A DNA stretch of 64,000 nt from Stichopus chloronotus (lineage: Eukaryota > Echinodermata > Holothuroidea > Aspidochirotida > Stichopodidae): positions 20,200,446 through 20,264,445 of the forward strand of contig CM037850.1 of the NCBI GenBank assembly GCA_021234535.1. The letters are read 5' to 3'. The position numbers were made by a program, and so were the translations under genes. Positions 1 to 11,310 of this stretch are shown here, in pieces; the first letter of the stretch is position 1; the number at the start of each line of letters is the position of its first letter. The notes beneath the pieces are model-generated. The model saw nothing but the letters and a program-made list of their open reading frames with translations. It was not told the DNA's origin and searched no databases.

Positions 1-190
1 CTTTTTCAATGGTCTGGGGGTGAGGGTTTGTAAATCCAAAACTTTTCTTGCATACTCTGCACCAACCGATAGCGGCGCTCCACTGTAACTGTGCCAGCAG
101 TGTGCACAAAAGGCTTGAACTTTTGTCCTCAGGCCAGGTCTTCACCCCCTCTGAAAAACCTGGATAGGCACTTCATACGTACGTCACAAA
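1..190 (-). repeat. R1 dispersed repeat, partial, inverted
   Basis: This is a reverse-orientation fragment of the family that lies in tandem at 1130-2760. Shared landmarks, read on the minus strand, are the 'tatccagg' block, the 'ggggtgaagacctggcctga' block, and a segment about 'gcgccgctatcggttgg'. It is cut by the window edge. No coding function is visible. Confidence 0.6.
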
Positions 191-1129
191 ATTTTCTCAG
201 TCAACTTACACATGTCCCCCCTCTACATTTCAATTTGGATAGACACCCCTGTGTCTATAAGGTTTAAAATGAAAGTTGCTTCATCACATGACTGATACTT
301 GAAGGGTCAATGGGCACCTTATGGTGTACAAGTGAAATGAGTTGGGCTCAAACCAATTGGGGTGAGGGTGTGACAAGGGATATATTAGTAATGTGTGTAT
401 GAGCGTATGTGCTTCCAACAGCTTCTGAGAGCTTTATTGAAGGTCAAATTTTCGTGTGGACATCTTTGCAGGATAATGTGTACCAGTATCACGTACTGTA
501 AATTCTATGGTCAAAATTGAGTTTCCTTCAGAACATTGCCATATTTTTTTTTAATCTTAGCTTACTATTAATTGTTGCATCTCTTACCAAGGCAATTTCC
601 CACTATATTTCAATTTGATCAAATTTTCTGTTTGGGAAGACTCTATCATGGCACACATTTTCTTGTACACAAACACAAATGCATCCTTCATCATACACGT
701 CAACCACATGTATACAAACAGGAGTTCTTGATTGCAAATGTTACAATTTTCATAGACACCCAAAATTCATTAACATTCACATTTTTAACTTAGCTTTTAC
801 TGCTTCAATCCAACTTGAAATGTGGGGAAGGGCGTGGAAGACATGTTTGACTAACTGACAGGTTTGAATGATTAAAGCTGCCCCAGCAGGGGTCTTTGCA
901 CTTCACTTGTTGATGGCTTTGGGTACATTGGACAGATCCAATAGGTTTCCACTAGGGTCTGGGATAACGTCCTTCCATGTGTTGAAGTAGGAAAAAAAAA
1001 ACTCTGATTTATTTGCAGAATTGTAAGCTCCAGAATAAAGTATTTCTGTATCTTCGAATGGTATAGAAGGGAAAAACTTGTCAGACATTGCATATTTTGA
1101 GATAAATGATAAATTTGATGTACTGTATG
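191..1129. other. no gene seen
   Basis: AT-rich sequence with poly-T runs. The open frames on both strands are short, compositionally ordinary, and lack convincing splice borders. I see no recognisable domain, RNA gene or repeat unit. Confidence 0.5.
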
Positions 1130-2760
1130 ACAGGTGGGGGTCGCCAGGGTCTAATGATTGAATTAATTAGGCACACACCGTCAAACGTCTATGAAAGGAC
1201 AATCGGGGAGGCGGGCATTTTTAGCATTTTTAATTGGGACAGAGACTTGGACTGAGGGCATGCGTCGCATGACCATCTAAGCAGAGCCCCGCCATAGGTT
1301 GGCACGGAGCGTACAAGAAAATTTGGGGCTTTCAAACCCCCAAGATGGCCGGACATGGCATTTCCCTCCTGTCTTAAGCTGCGTATACCCAGCCTTGAAA
1401 TAGTGATATCATGTCTGCAATTCTTCAATTCATGTGAAAAAAATACAAGAATACAAGATATGATACAAGAGTCATAATGAATTACTACTCATCCTCTTTC
1501 ATTTTCTTTGAGTACTTTGCAAATATTTGGGGCTGAGCACATAGGCATAGGGACTCCTGGAAATTTTTTTCTTTTTTTCGTTGGGGGGAATCAGATTTTT
1601 GCCCGAATGTGTTTGTTACACATGAGCGGGATTACTAGGTTAGCGGAGGGTTACAATGAGTTAGCTTGTCAATGAAAAATACTTATATGGGAATTTCCAG
1701 AAAAAGTCTCATGGAAAGTTGGTCACAGACCTTCAGAAAATTTTGAAAAAAAAAAAAAAAAACTTGCTTTGATCATGCAGAAGACGAATGTGAATAGAAT
1801 GTTAGCAGAAATTATAGCACTGCGTCAGGGTCTATTGATTGGAGGCATATTTTTTTGCTCATACGTTATCGATATCTCAAATTAAGTGCCTATCCAGGGT
1901 TTTCAGGAGGGGTGCAAACCTGGTCTGAGGACATGTGTGACAGGACTATGTTAGCAGAGCGCCACCATTGGCGTAGAGCATACAAGAAAATTTTTGCTTT
2001 TCAAACCTCCCAGATGGCCAGAAATGGCATTCCCTGACTGTCCAAAGCTACATATACGCAGCCTTGATATAGGGATATCATGTCTGCAATTCCTCAGTTC
2101 ATGTAAAAAAAAAAAACAATCTATGAAAATGGTATGGCAAATATATATCAGATGGGGGTTGAGGTGATGCAAGAATCATAAAAAAGTACACATCTTCTTT
2201 CATTTTTTATTGTACTTTGCAAATATTGGAGCTGAACACTTAGGCGTAGGGACTCCTAGAACTTTTTTCACTAGGGGATAATTGCCCTAGTATTTTTGTT
2301 ACTAATTACTATCTATGCAGAGGGCTACAATCTATGAAAAATACATAGGAATTTCCAGAAAACGTCTCACAGAGAGCGAAATTTCAAAAACAAAAACACA
2401 TTTGTCGCTTAGACAGAAGATGAACGTGAACAGAATGTAAACAGAAATTACCATAGCACCGCCAGCTGGGTCTAATGATTGTGAGCATATTTTGCCTATA
2501 TGTCATCGATATCACATACTGTATGAAGTGTCTATCCAGGGTTTCCAGGAGGGGTGGGGACCTGGCCTGGGGGCAAAATTCTTTTGCATGCACTTTAAGC
2601 AGGACTACCTTAGCGGAGTTCCACCATCGGTTGGCATACCTGAAAAATTTGGGCTTTACAAACCCCCAGATGGTCGGAAATGGCACTTCCTGGGTGATCT
2701 GGGCGTCATATACCCAGCCTTGAAATAGGGCTCTCATGTCTGCAGTTTCTCAATTTATAA
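1130..2760 (+). repeat. R1 repeat, three tandem units
   Basis: Three head-to-tail units begin near 1149, 1829 and 2469, each with 'gtct(a/t)(a/t)tgattg'. The spacing is about 640-680 bp and the last unit is truncated. Each unit has, in order, 'tatccagggtttt', a GGGG-rich block, 'aagcagag/agcagag', 'acaagaaaatttgggct', 'ccagatggccggaaatggca', and 'tacccagccttgaaata'. The first two also have 'gggactcct(g/a)gaa'. Other copies or fragments lie at 1-190, 21270-21720, 41860-42030 and 59410-59880. The open frames inside are shadows that shift between units. Confidence 0.75.
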
Positions 2761-3392
2761 GAAGAGCATCATTCTATTCAAAACTATTACTTATTTGGAT
2801 TACTCTTATCTAGAATTTATTCCATCATAACTTCTGAAAAGTTCATTCCACTTTTTACTAACAACAGGTTTTTGTTTTAGATGAAAAGAGAAACCTATTC
2901 GGCCATGATGGTGTATGTTTGCGTAGGTGTGTGTGTACATGCACAGTGTCTCACATACATAGTCCATTCATAAACATGGTGGTACATACCATTCATATTG
3001 ACATGTAACTATGTGATGGTTTGACTGACGTAGATGCAGGCTAACTACACAGTATCATTTTTGGAATGGATGACTTATAGTAGAAGTCTTTCATGTTTGG
3101 TGTTTTATAATTCATCTAATGCCATTCTTACAGTACTACCTAACATCCAGTATACTTTACCATAGGAAACTATTGGTAGCTACAGAAAACATGAAATGTT
3201 AGTATTTCATCCATGAAGATAGAAATGAGCTCAGAGTGTTGATGGCCTTGTTTATCATTAATAGCTTACCTCTTACTGTAAGCCATCCCAGTATGAACTG
3301 AGCAATTACACAATGACAATTACAGTTACAATTGTGCATTTAAGGTAGCCTTAAAGTTTTATATTCCCTCAAATTTACTTCATCACAATCAG
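2761..3392. other. no gene seen
   Basis: Unique AT-rich sequence between the R1 array and a weak candidate exon. No domain or clear repeat is seen. Confidence 0.45.
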
Positions 3393-3481
3393 CATTTACT
3401 GCATCAGCTTTATTAGCACCATCTCGAGATTTTGAGGAAGTTGCAGAACTTTCTCCTGAAATGACTGAAAAGAATGCAGAG
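3393..3481 (+). CDS. candidate upstream exon of the DED-NACHT gene
   Basis: The stretch ends in a good donor, GAG followed by GTAAAT, and is open in one frame. That frame reads FTASALLAPSRDFEEVAELS and then a short acidic tail with a methionine. It ends in phase 0, which fits the phase-0 start of the first DED exon at 6659. Two AG acceptors are possible (before 3393 or before 3408), both with weak pyrimidine tracts. I do not recognise the peptide. The start codon of the gene was not found with confidence, and the methionine inside this exon could serve. This assignment rests only on phase and position. Confidence 0.3.
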
Positions 3482-4756
3482 GTAAATATTCAATTTAGGT
3501 ATGTAGACATTATGAAGAAACGAAATTGGTCAATTGAAATTGATGCATTTTCTGGAAACGTGGTGACCAATTATTTGATTTATTTTATTTTTTTTTTGGG
3601 GGGGGGGAGGGCTTAAAAGTCACAAATAACTGCTTAGTATATATACACCTATAGGTTTGTATTGTGTTGTGTGACATTAATGTAGGCCATCTGTATGTGA
3701 TGTTTCAACCAAGGAATGACGATGGACCCATATAGAGAGTGCCATGAGATTGCTCAAATATGATAACATCATGAACAAAAATGATGGCAAATACAGAGTT
3801 TAAGCACTGGATGATCGAGCAACTCATAAACGCCAGTGATGATTGGCTGAAAACCAGTAGGAAATAATCTCAAATGGGATGAGAAACCAGCGTAAGGAGA
3901 ACAGTGGTATGATTAACTGAGGCATGCAGTACCGGAAGTGTAATATATTCATTGCATGTAACTTGTGGCATTGGAGGTGATGAAAATGCCTGGAACATAC
4001 ATTACAGGTATGGATAGTTAGGAAGTCTACACTGCACAATCCGTATTAGCGTTATACATTGCATTGGTACGTAGACCTGAACTCATTCAGAACCACATAC
4101 TATTACTGTTCTCTTACTCATCATTAGGAAAGTGCATGGTTTGGTTAGGGTATGAACAAAATTTTACGTTTTGTAATCCACATTGTTTGTGTTCTTCTTA
4201 TTGTAACTAATTAAATTGATCCCCCCATTTCCCTACATTTGATTGTTTAGAGAAGTTGTATGAGATCAAATTTGTCAAAGTAGTATCCAGCCCAGATATG
4301 TAACTGGTTTTCTTGTGTGTTTCACTTTACCAAGCAGAGTAGCTACAAAAGATCTTACTTGATACAAATGCACATTTATGATCATCACCTGCAAATTATA
4401 TTTGCCTGAGAGGTAAGCTTATCATACATCAGTACCAGCTACGTCCTTTGTATCAGCAGGTTTCAAAAGTAAACAATCTTTCAAAATCATGTTGTTATAA
4501 ATGGAATCTTGAACATCAGAAAAACATTCATTAGAAGAGGTCAGAATTTATTTTGTGTTTCAACTTTCAATCATTTTGTAACATTTCTTATGCATGTTGG
4601 CAGTCCTAAAATGTTTGGTTTTGACTTTGTGATCAAATTCAGTGATTGCTTTATTTTACTGGCTGCAATAAGCTTCTTGTTGTGCATTTGTTGATTAGGA
4701 GTTTTCATATTGCCGTTAGAAATCATTGCAAGTAATCAGGGTGCTCAGAGACCACT
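3482..4756. other. putative intron, no gene seen
   Basis: AT-rich sequence with a G-run near 3597-3610. No exon-like interval with matching splice signals is seen. Confidence 0.45.
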
Positions 4757-5560
4757 ATATTTATTTTGATTCCTTGTCGAAGGCAGGCGAATCTATGCAA
4801 TGGTGCTTTTGGTTCGGTTTTGAGCGTGTGCATATGTGTGTGTGTATGTGTGGGTGGGTCTGTGTGTGTAACAACAATCTCCTTAGTGCTCTAGTTTTTG
4901 AAGGGAAGGTATGAGATATGTGAAACATGCTGTGTGGGTAGAACAGATAAATATCTGGGCTGAGATCGTGTTTGGCGTGGATCAAAGGTCATATGAGGTC
5001 ACCAACAGCTAGTCTTTAGACAAAGTATGTTTGCAATATCTCAGGAACTACATGTCGCATGAACTTCAAACTTGGAGGGTATGTCCGCTCTTTTGATGAA
5101 ATAACATTGTAATGATTTTCTTGGAGGTCAAAGGTCATATGGGGTCATAAATTTAAACGTTGTGAACATTTGTTAACACTCTAGCCTGATGGAAAGGTGC
5201 AAGACAGATCAAATTTAGTGTGTGGGCTGAGGACATGTAAAAGTCTTGGCTTAGATTGTTTTTGGTGCAGGTCAAAGGTCTTCTGTGGTCATCACTAGGC
5301 AGAGTGTTCACAAACAATCTTTGCGGTATCCCAGGAACCACATATTCCATATAACCATATTACCAGTTCATTTGCATGAACTTCAAATTTGGAGGGTGTG
5401 TTCTCCCTTCTAAGTAAATAAGATTATGGATATTTTGTTGAAGTCAAAGTTCATATTGAGAGTTGCAGAGGTTGTACAGTGAAAAGCTTGTGAAAACACT
5501 ATTTCAAACAGGAAATAACCTTGCATAATACAGGTCGTGTTAAGGTGCAGTACATAAAGA
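4757..5560 (+). repeat. DR1-bearing modular repeat element
   Basis: The element starts with a left-flank module, 'gattccttgtcgaaggcagg' followed by 'cgaatctatgcaatggtg'. Next comes a GT-rich microsatellite near 4825-4870. A core of degenerate repeats follows, built on 'ggtcaaaggtcatatg(a/g)ggtca' and 'tcaggaactacatgtcgcat'. An exact AGGTCAAAGGTCA, the DR1 nuclear-receptor consensus, lies at 5125-5137. The left flank is also found at 38572 in a different element, and in reverse at 9430-9480. Confidence 0.65.
5125..5137 (+). promoter_or_regulatory. exact DR1 motif inside a repeat
   Basis: AGGTCAAAGGTCA is two half-sites spaced by one base, the established binding consensus for RXR/HNF4/COUP-TF-type receptors. 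Function here is unproven. The motif is carried by a repeat in a putative intron. Confidence 0.4.
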
Positions 5561-6658
5561 ACTTTCTTGGTTTTGGTGTAAATTGGAGGTTATTTGGGAA
5601 CTAGGAGTTACAAAATAGCTTTTCTCAGCTGGTACTTTTTCTTTTCTCATATTTTGGGGTCCAAATGTATATTTGGTTTATCCAGCAGGCAAAGACCAGC
5701 AATTAAGTGTTTTATAAAATTCAGTATCTTAGGTCCTATAAAGTTCAGTTCTGTGACTTTAAATGCAGCGCACAACAGAAAGCAGTACATACCTTTATCA
5801 TGCTTTGTCATAAATCTGTTACTATTTATTGAGCTGTTTTGATAGTTGAAATTTCCAAGAACACACAATTCTTTTGTGGCTTTGCTTTACTAAGGTACAA
5901 TCCCTTGCATAAAGGGAGAATTTTGATTTGGCTTGATAAGTGACCATGACCTCTGAGGTCACTGTGACAGTTATTATCAATCCCACAGAGACGTTTATCC
6001 AACAATTGGCACTTTTGATGTCAGCATGTCAGTAGATGTGATTTGTCATGTCATTTGGATTACTTACGAGATGTTTTTACTTGTAAACATCGATCAGGCA
6101 GTACTGTAGTTATATTGTGTGTATTTTCAGCCAGAGAAAGAGTCATTGGCTTGCTCTAACGGACTGATTTCAAAGATATTACTTTAACTGTAATATTTAT
6201 ATATGTCATTTGCAGGCTGCAGAATTTTTAGTTGGCAGTCAATTACAAATTTGAAAGGGTAATTAATAATACTTCAGTCACTAATGTGAAATTTCAATTT
6301 CAATCTTTTATACTAGAACCAGGAAAGGATTAATATTGTTATACCCAGCCTGTCATCCTGCTTCAAGTTCCCCCACCTTCAAGTGGTTGTTATGATTCAG
6401 TTCTGCCAGTTCATATGGTATACATTATATACATACAGAAAAGATCAGTGCTTAAATTGAGATGGGATTCTCATACTATATTTTTCTGGGTTGCAGTGTC
6501 TTAGGAGGGCATCCGTCAAGAATAATAACAGCAAGGAATCACTATAAATCCTCCTGGCTTTTTGGCAAAGAGCTGTGCAATGTGATATATGTGACTTCAT
6601 TCGATTGTGTGCAAGGGATGTAATTTTTTTTCATCTGAATTGTTTACTATTTTTACAG
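5561..6658. other. putative intron, no gene seen
   Basis: AT-rich sequence up to the acceptor 'ttactatttttacag' before 6659. No further exon is recognised. Confidence 0.45.
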
Positions 6659-6935
6659 TCTGATATCCTTCAAAGTTACAACAAACTGCAAGAAGCCTTC
6701 ACCACTTTGCTAACCCAAAGAGACTGTGAGCAACTCCTAGATTATTTTAAACTTGCAAAGGAGCACTATGAGGCAACCCAGACTAGTGACTCATCCTCCA
6801 AGTTCCTCCTAGATATTCTAGAAGAGAGAGGCTTTATGCACCCTGGTGATGTCAGCGCTTTACTGGAAGCACTTAGAGAACTGAAGATAAATGACAGAGC
6901 ACTTCACGTTGTAGAAACTTATGGCAGATCAAAAG
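6659..6935 (+). CDS. DED-like domain 1 exon of a DED-DED-NACHT gene
   Basis: This 277-nt exon has a clear acceptor (pyrimidine-rich tract ending TTTTACAG) and donor (AAAAG then GTGCGT). It starts in phase 0 and ends in phase 1. The 92 codons predict a helical death-fold domain. An LLTQRDCEQLLDYFKLAKEH segment is followed by the SKFLLDILEERGF helix and a DVSALLEALRELKIN helix. This order, with a hydrophobic 'L-x-x-L-x-E-R-G' helix before the 'L-x-x-L-x-E-L' helix, is typical of death-effector domains, which mediate homotypic assembly of signalling complexes. The exon joins in phase to a second DED exon at 8335, and is paralogous in length and phase to the exon at 61631. DED rather than CARD or Pyrin is my best call by pattern only. 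Confidence 0.7.
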
Positions 6936-8334
6936 GTGCGTTCACCAAGTGTCCAGTTCCTTTCTGAGATCTTGTCACATGGTCGCAGATGTTTGTGTGT
7001 TGTGTGCAGTGTTTCATTCTGTGGTGTTCCCATAGATATAGATAAATGAGAATGACATCATGGAACACTAAAGAAGTCCAAACTCTATATGGCAAAAGAC
7101 GTTCTCATGAAACCACCTTAAAGAAATCCAATAGAAATTATAGTATGACTCGTAAAAAGCCAGAGACTGCAACCCAGCTTTCCCTGTATATTACCAGGTT
7201 ATCTTAAAAAAAAAATTAAACAGTTGCATTCATTTCTATTTTAGTTAAATTTAATTCAATGTATTTCTCATATGTACACACTGATAAATGTATCAAGAAA
7301 AATTTACTTATACCTATGAAGGACATTGGAATAAACACTACTGTTTATCAAAGCTAGTGACCTTGGAATAAACCTAAACAAGGAAAAAAAGGCACAAGTC
7401 AGATTTGGAACAAACAAAATCTTGTTCCATATCATGCATTAGATATGGTAAATGTTCGAGACAGCTGTTTTACTGAGTAAGATACTGCTCATTATTTTTC
7501 TTTATTTATTCAGTTTGTGAGTAGTTTCACTCATGTCATCGTAGCTTATCTATTTCTGTGGGGGTGCCTTAACTTTTGTAGGTAAAGATTTGAAGTATGT
7601 CTATTGCTGACAGTTGATTTTGGTTGAAATGTAACACAGTATATGAAGTTCACATCTCCAGTATTGTGTAAGCTGGATTTTATTCAGGTTCATTGGTACT
7701 TATATTTAACTTGTTGCTTTCATGCCAGAAATGAAGTTCAGTGCAGATCACTTGTATAGATTCACTGATGAAATGACTTGCAGAAAAAGGTACAAAAAGA
7801 GTTGTTATATAATTGCATGGTCAGTTGGGGGTTGTCAGTTAGGAGTCATTTCATGTTTAAATGTTTATTTTTAAAAGACATGAATGTATGACACTTTGAT
7901 AATGGACTCGATAAAGTGAGCAGGGAACTGTGGACAGAAAGGCAAATTTCACAAATGTCAGATGTCACATTTGGTAAAGTTTGCGTCCATGATGCATGGG
8001 TGAGTCATGAGAAGTTTAGTTTGGGAAGCATGTGAAGGTGAATGTTCTTGAGAAGAAAAGGTACATTTTTTTCAGGCCAAACATCGTCGGGGTAATTACC
8101 AGTGATGAACTTACAAAAGATTAGATTAGTGTATTGGCCTATGTCCAAAGGAAGAAAGTGTGGTGTGTTATGCATTTACAATTAAAGCAAAGGAAATGCA
8201 TGAAATTTATTAAGCATATTAAAACAAAATAAATGCATTGCATACATATCAAAATTGTGTATTAAAAATGTACAACCTGCAATGTTACAGGGACATAAAA
8301 ATATGTGTATTGCTATATTTTTGACATTTTGTAG
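6936..8334. other. intron
   Basis: AT-rich phase-1 intron between the two DED exons. It runs from the GTGCGT donor to the 'ttttgacattttgtag' acceptor. Nothing else is recognised inside. Confidence 0.6.
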
Positions 8335-8646
8335 CTGATGGGACATCATTTGAAACATTCCTAGCTGCTCTTTCTGCCCATCTGACGTTGTCAATACCTG
8401 AGAAATTGTGCGATTACTTTAAATTTATTGATGAAGGTAAGGAAACTGTCATCAGCAGTAAGATCCCAGGACTTGCACTTACCATGGCTCTGGAGAGGAA
8501 AGGTTACAACAATCCCTATGATGTTGGTAGACTATTACCTGCTTTTAGAGAGCTCCATCTCGTGCAGGCTGCTTCCAAGGTAGAAGAATATCAGATCCTA
8601 GTCGAGGAGAGAAGTGATTTCAAGACACCAGCAAAGATATTGAAAG
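8335..8646 (+). CDS. DED-like domain 2 exon of a DED-DED-NACHT gene
   Basis: This 312-nt exon begins after 'ttttgtag' and ends at a strong donor, GTGAGT at 8647. Both borders are in phase 1, so it joins cleanly to the exon ending at 6935 and the exon starting at 11311. It encodes about 104 residues with a second death-fold pattern: LSIPEKLCDYFKF, then GLALTMALERKGYNNPYDV, then GRLLPAFRELHLVQAASKVE. The 'L-E-R-K-G' helix followed by 'L-L-P-A-F-R-E-L' mirrors domain 1. Paired DEDs occur in caspase-8/FLIP-type adaptors and in some invertebrate NACHT proteins. The exon's open frame is uninterrupted, unlike the NACHT exon that follows. Confidence 0.7.
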
Positions 8647-8699
8647 GTGAGTTAGTAAATGAAGATAAATGCAAGTAGCATCATTATATGAAGCAAGTC

Positions 8700-9480
8700 A
8701 TTGCAGAGTGAGTGACACATTTATTATGGTTATTTGCCCTGGACAGTCTTGCTAAATGGTGACCTTAAATGACCTTTGACCTCCACCAAAAATATAGCGA
8801 TCATCTACTCAATATGACAAACCCACACACCAAGGTTTACAATGTTTTCACATTTTGACCTCTGGTGACCTCAGATGACCTTTGATATCTACCAAAAACT
8901 ATAGGTGTTATCTGCTCAATATGACCAACCCACACACCAACTATGACACCAGTCCAGTTACCCTTCTGGAGATGTTATGTTTACAAGTTTTTTACAGTTT
9001 GACCTCTGGTGACCTCAAATGATCTTTGACCTTAACCAAAAACGATAGGGATCATCTACTTAATATGACCAACCAACACACCTGTATGACATCAGTCACA
9101 GTAAGTGGTTCTTGAGATATCATGTCCACAATGTTTTCACATTTTGAACTCTGGTGACCTCAAATGACCTTCGACCTCCATTAAAAACAACAGGGATCAT
9201 CTATTGACTATGACCAACCCACACACCAAGCATGACATCTGTCACCGTTACTGTGATTGAGATATCGTGTTTACAATGTTTTCACATTTTGACCTCTGGT
9301 GACCTCAAATGACCTTTGACCTCCACCAAAAATATAGTGATCATCTACTCAATATGAACAACCCACACTCCAAGTATGAGGTCAGTCATGGTTACCCTTC
9401 TTGAAATATCGTGTTTACAAGCGAAGGGTCACATACACACACACGTTACCATCGCATAGATCCCTTTTGCTCCCACAAGG
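8700..9480 (-). repeat. DR1-bearing tandem repeat element, inverted
   Basis: Five or so degenerate units of about 145 bp are present. 'ga(c/a)ctctggtgacctca' recurs near 8856, 9001, 9146 and 9291. Each unit also has a version of 'tgacctttgacctccacc', 'atcatctactcaatatgacc' and 'aacccacacaccaa'. At 9430-9480 the reverse complement of the left-flank module (GATCTATGCGATGG with a GT microsatellite and ATTCCTTG) closes the element. It is therefore an inverted relative of 4757-5560. Exact DR1 motifs lie at 8770-8782 and 9310-9322. Confidence 0.75.
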
Positions 9481-11310
9481 AATAAAAAATAAAGGGCAAT
9501 GATCAATCTACATTTGTCGGTACTACGTCAAAACAGATTGATTTCTAGCAACGGGCTCGTACCTCGAATATTTACTAAAATAAGTTTTGCCAATTCCTTG
9601 AAATATTTCCTGAAAATGAGAATGATGTCTTGTCTACAATAATCTTTGTAAGAGACATGAGAAGCGATGGTGGAGAATTCCTAATTATTTGCCAAATAGG
9701 CTCCTGTTGCCAGGGATACTATAACACCCAAAATTGTTCATGCTCAATCGCTAAGTTTATTGGTATTGGCTACTGAAGACAATTGATATTCCATAAATAT
9801 TAGGTATGTTTTTTTTCTCTTTTTTGGTTAAAAGCCATACTTCAATAGCATATTTCATTTGGGAGTCATTTGTCATTTGGCACTTATAGAAAAATATGTG
9901 AGCACCTCTCTGTCTAAATGGTGTCCAGAACCTACACAGATCTTGGAAATCTAATGAACCAACTTGCTCACAGAGGTTAGTCATTGGTGTAGGGATTTCC
10001 TTATCTAAAATATCTTAATCAACAGTTGTGACTTTTAATGCTTTATGGTAGATTGTGTGCTATTTTATCAAAATTTGATAATTCGTTTTCCTGCCACCAT
10101 TCTGCAATACGTCATTCGACACCTCTTGTAATGCCACTTAAAAGCTTCCCAACCATTTTTGTCCTTACTCACTACAAAACCATGAAATAATCTATTCAGT
10201 ATGATCACCCATTTTACAAAAAAAGGTGGAATTAATCCTAGAAATAAAGCAAAATCTACTTCTTATGTTCATAGTAAGCATTGTAAACTACTTTAATTTG
10301 ACCACTCTTCAGACATAAAAAGCCTTATAAAATTCTTTCCTGATGCACCTCATGAAGAAAATTCAGAATTCAGACAATCTCAGACAAAACTTGTTATGAA
10401 TCTCTGCTCCCATTCTCAATTTTAGCTACAGGATTAATGTTCACAGTTTACACTAACTCATTTAGCAGAGCATTAGAAAGGGGTGTAGCCAGTGGTTTCA
10501 TGTTATCCTCTGAATTGGGACATGGGATGATAATCACAAAGTGTAGAAAAGTGACCAGACAGGTTTGTGTATTTTGCAGCTTGGCACAGTTTAATGGTTA
10601 GCCAAACATTGAGAAAAGAACACTTAAAGGACTTAAAATCAGGATGTGCTGTTTGAAAAATTTCAAATATTGTTTTCTCCCATCAGTTTCCTGTATTTGA
10701 TGCCAATCTGAAATCTATGCCATGTTTCTTTCGGGAGAAATTTTGTAAATCAAGATTGTTTTATAGTAGATTGAAGAGCAATTTAATTTTTTCAGCCAAA
10801 AAGTTAGGACACTGTGTTAAATGTGTGGGACTTTGGTGTGAATATATAATATCACAAATAAAAAATATGTGAATGCATTTCCTTAGAAGTGAAACTGTGT
10901 TTGGACAAATAAACATCTGTACGGGTGGTTTCATAACTGTTTACAACTGTAAGAAGTATATCCAGGATGCAAAAGAAACTGGAGTGGTGCAAGGAGTTAC
11001 TCATTGTCCCGATGTTATCTCTCTGCAGTGTATATTGTATATAGTGCATTTGATAATTAGACCTGAGATTCATTTTGGGTACATTTTAGCACAAGAAATA
11101 TTTTGAGTAGAAAGCAGAGATCCCATTTACATCAACAGGCATTACTATCAACCAAAGGACAAGATCTTTTAATAATTTTGAAAAAATGTTTGTGCTGTGT
11201 TTGCATATATGGCAGATGATGTTAATCATTATAACCTCTTAATCCTTTGAACTGTAGAAAATGGAGAAGTCTCCACTTCACAATAAGAGCCATTAATATC
11301 CTTGTTGCAG
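9481..11310. other. intron, no gene seen
   Basis: AT-rich remainder of the intron before the NACHT exon, ending with the acceptor 'atatccttgttgcag'. The open frames here lack domain features. Confidence 0.5.
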
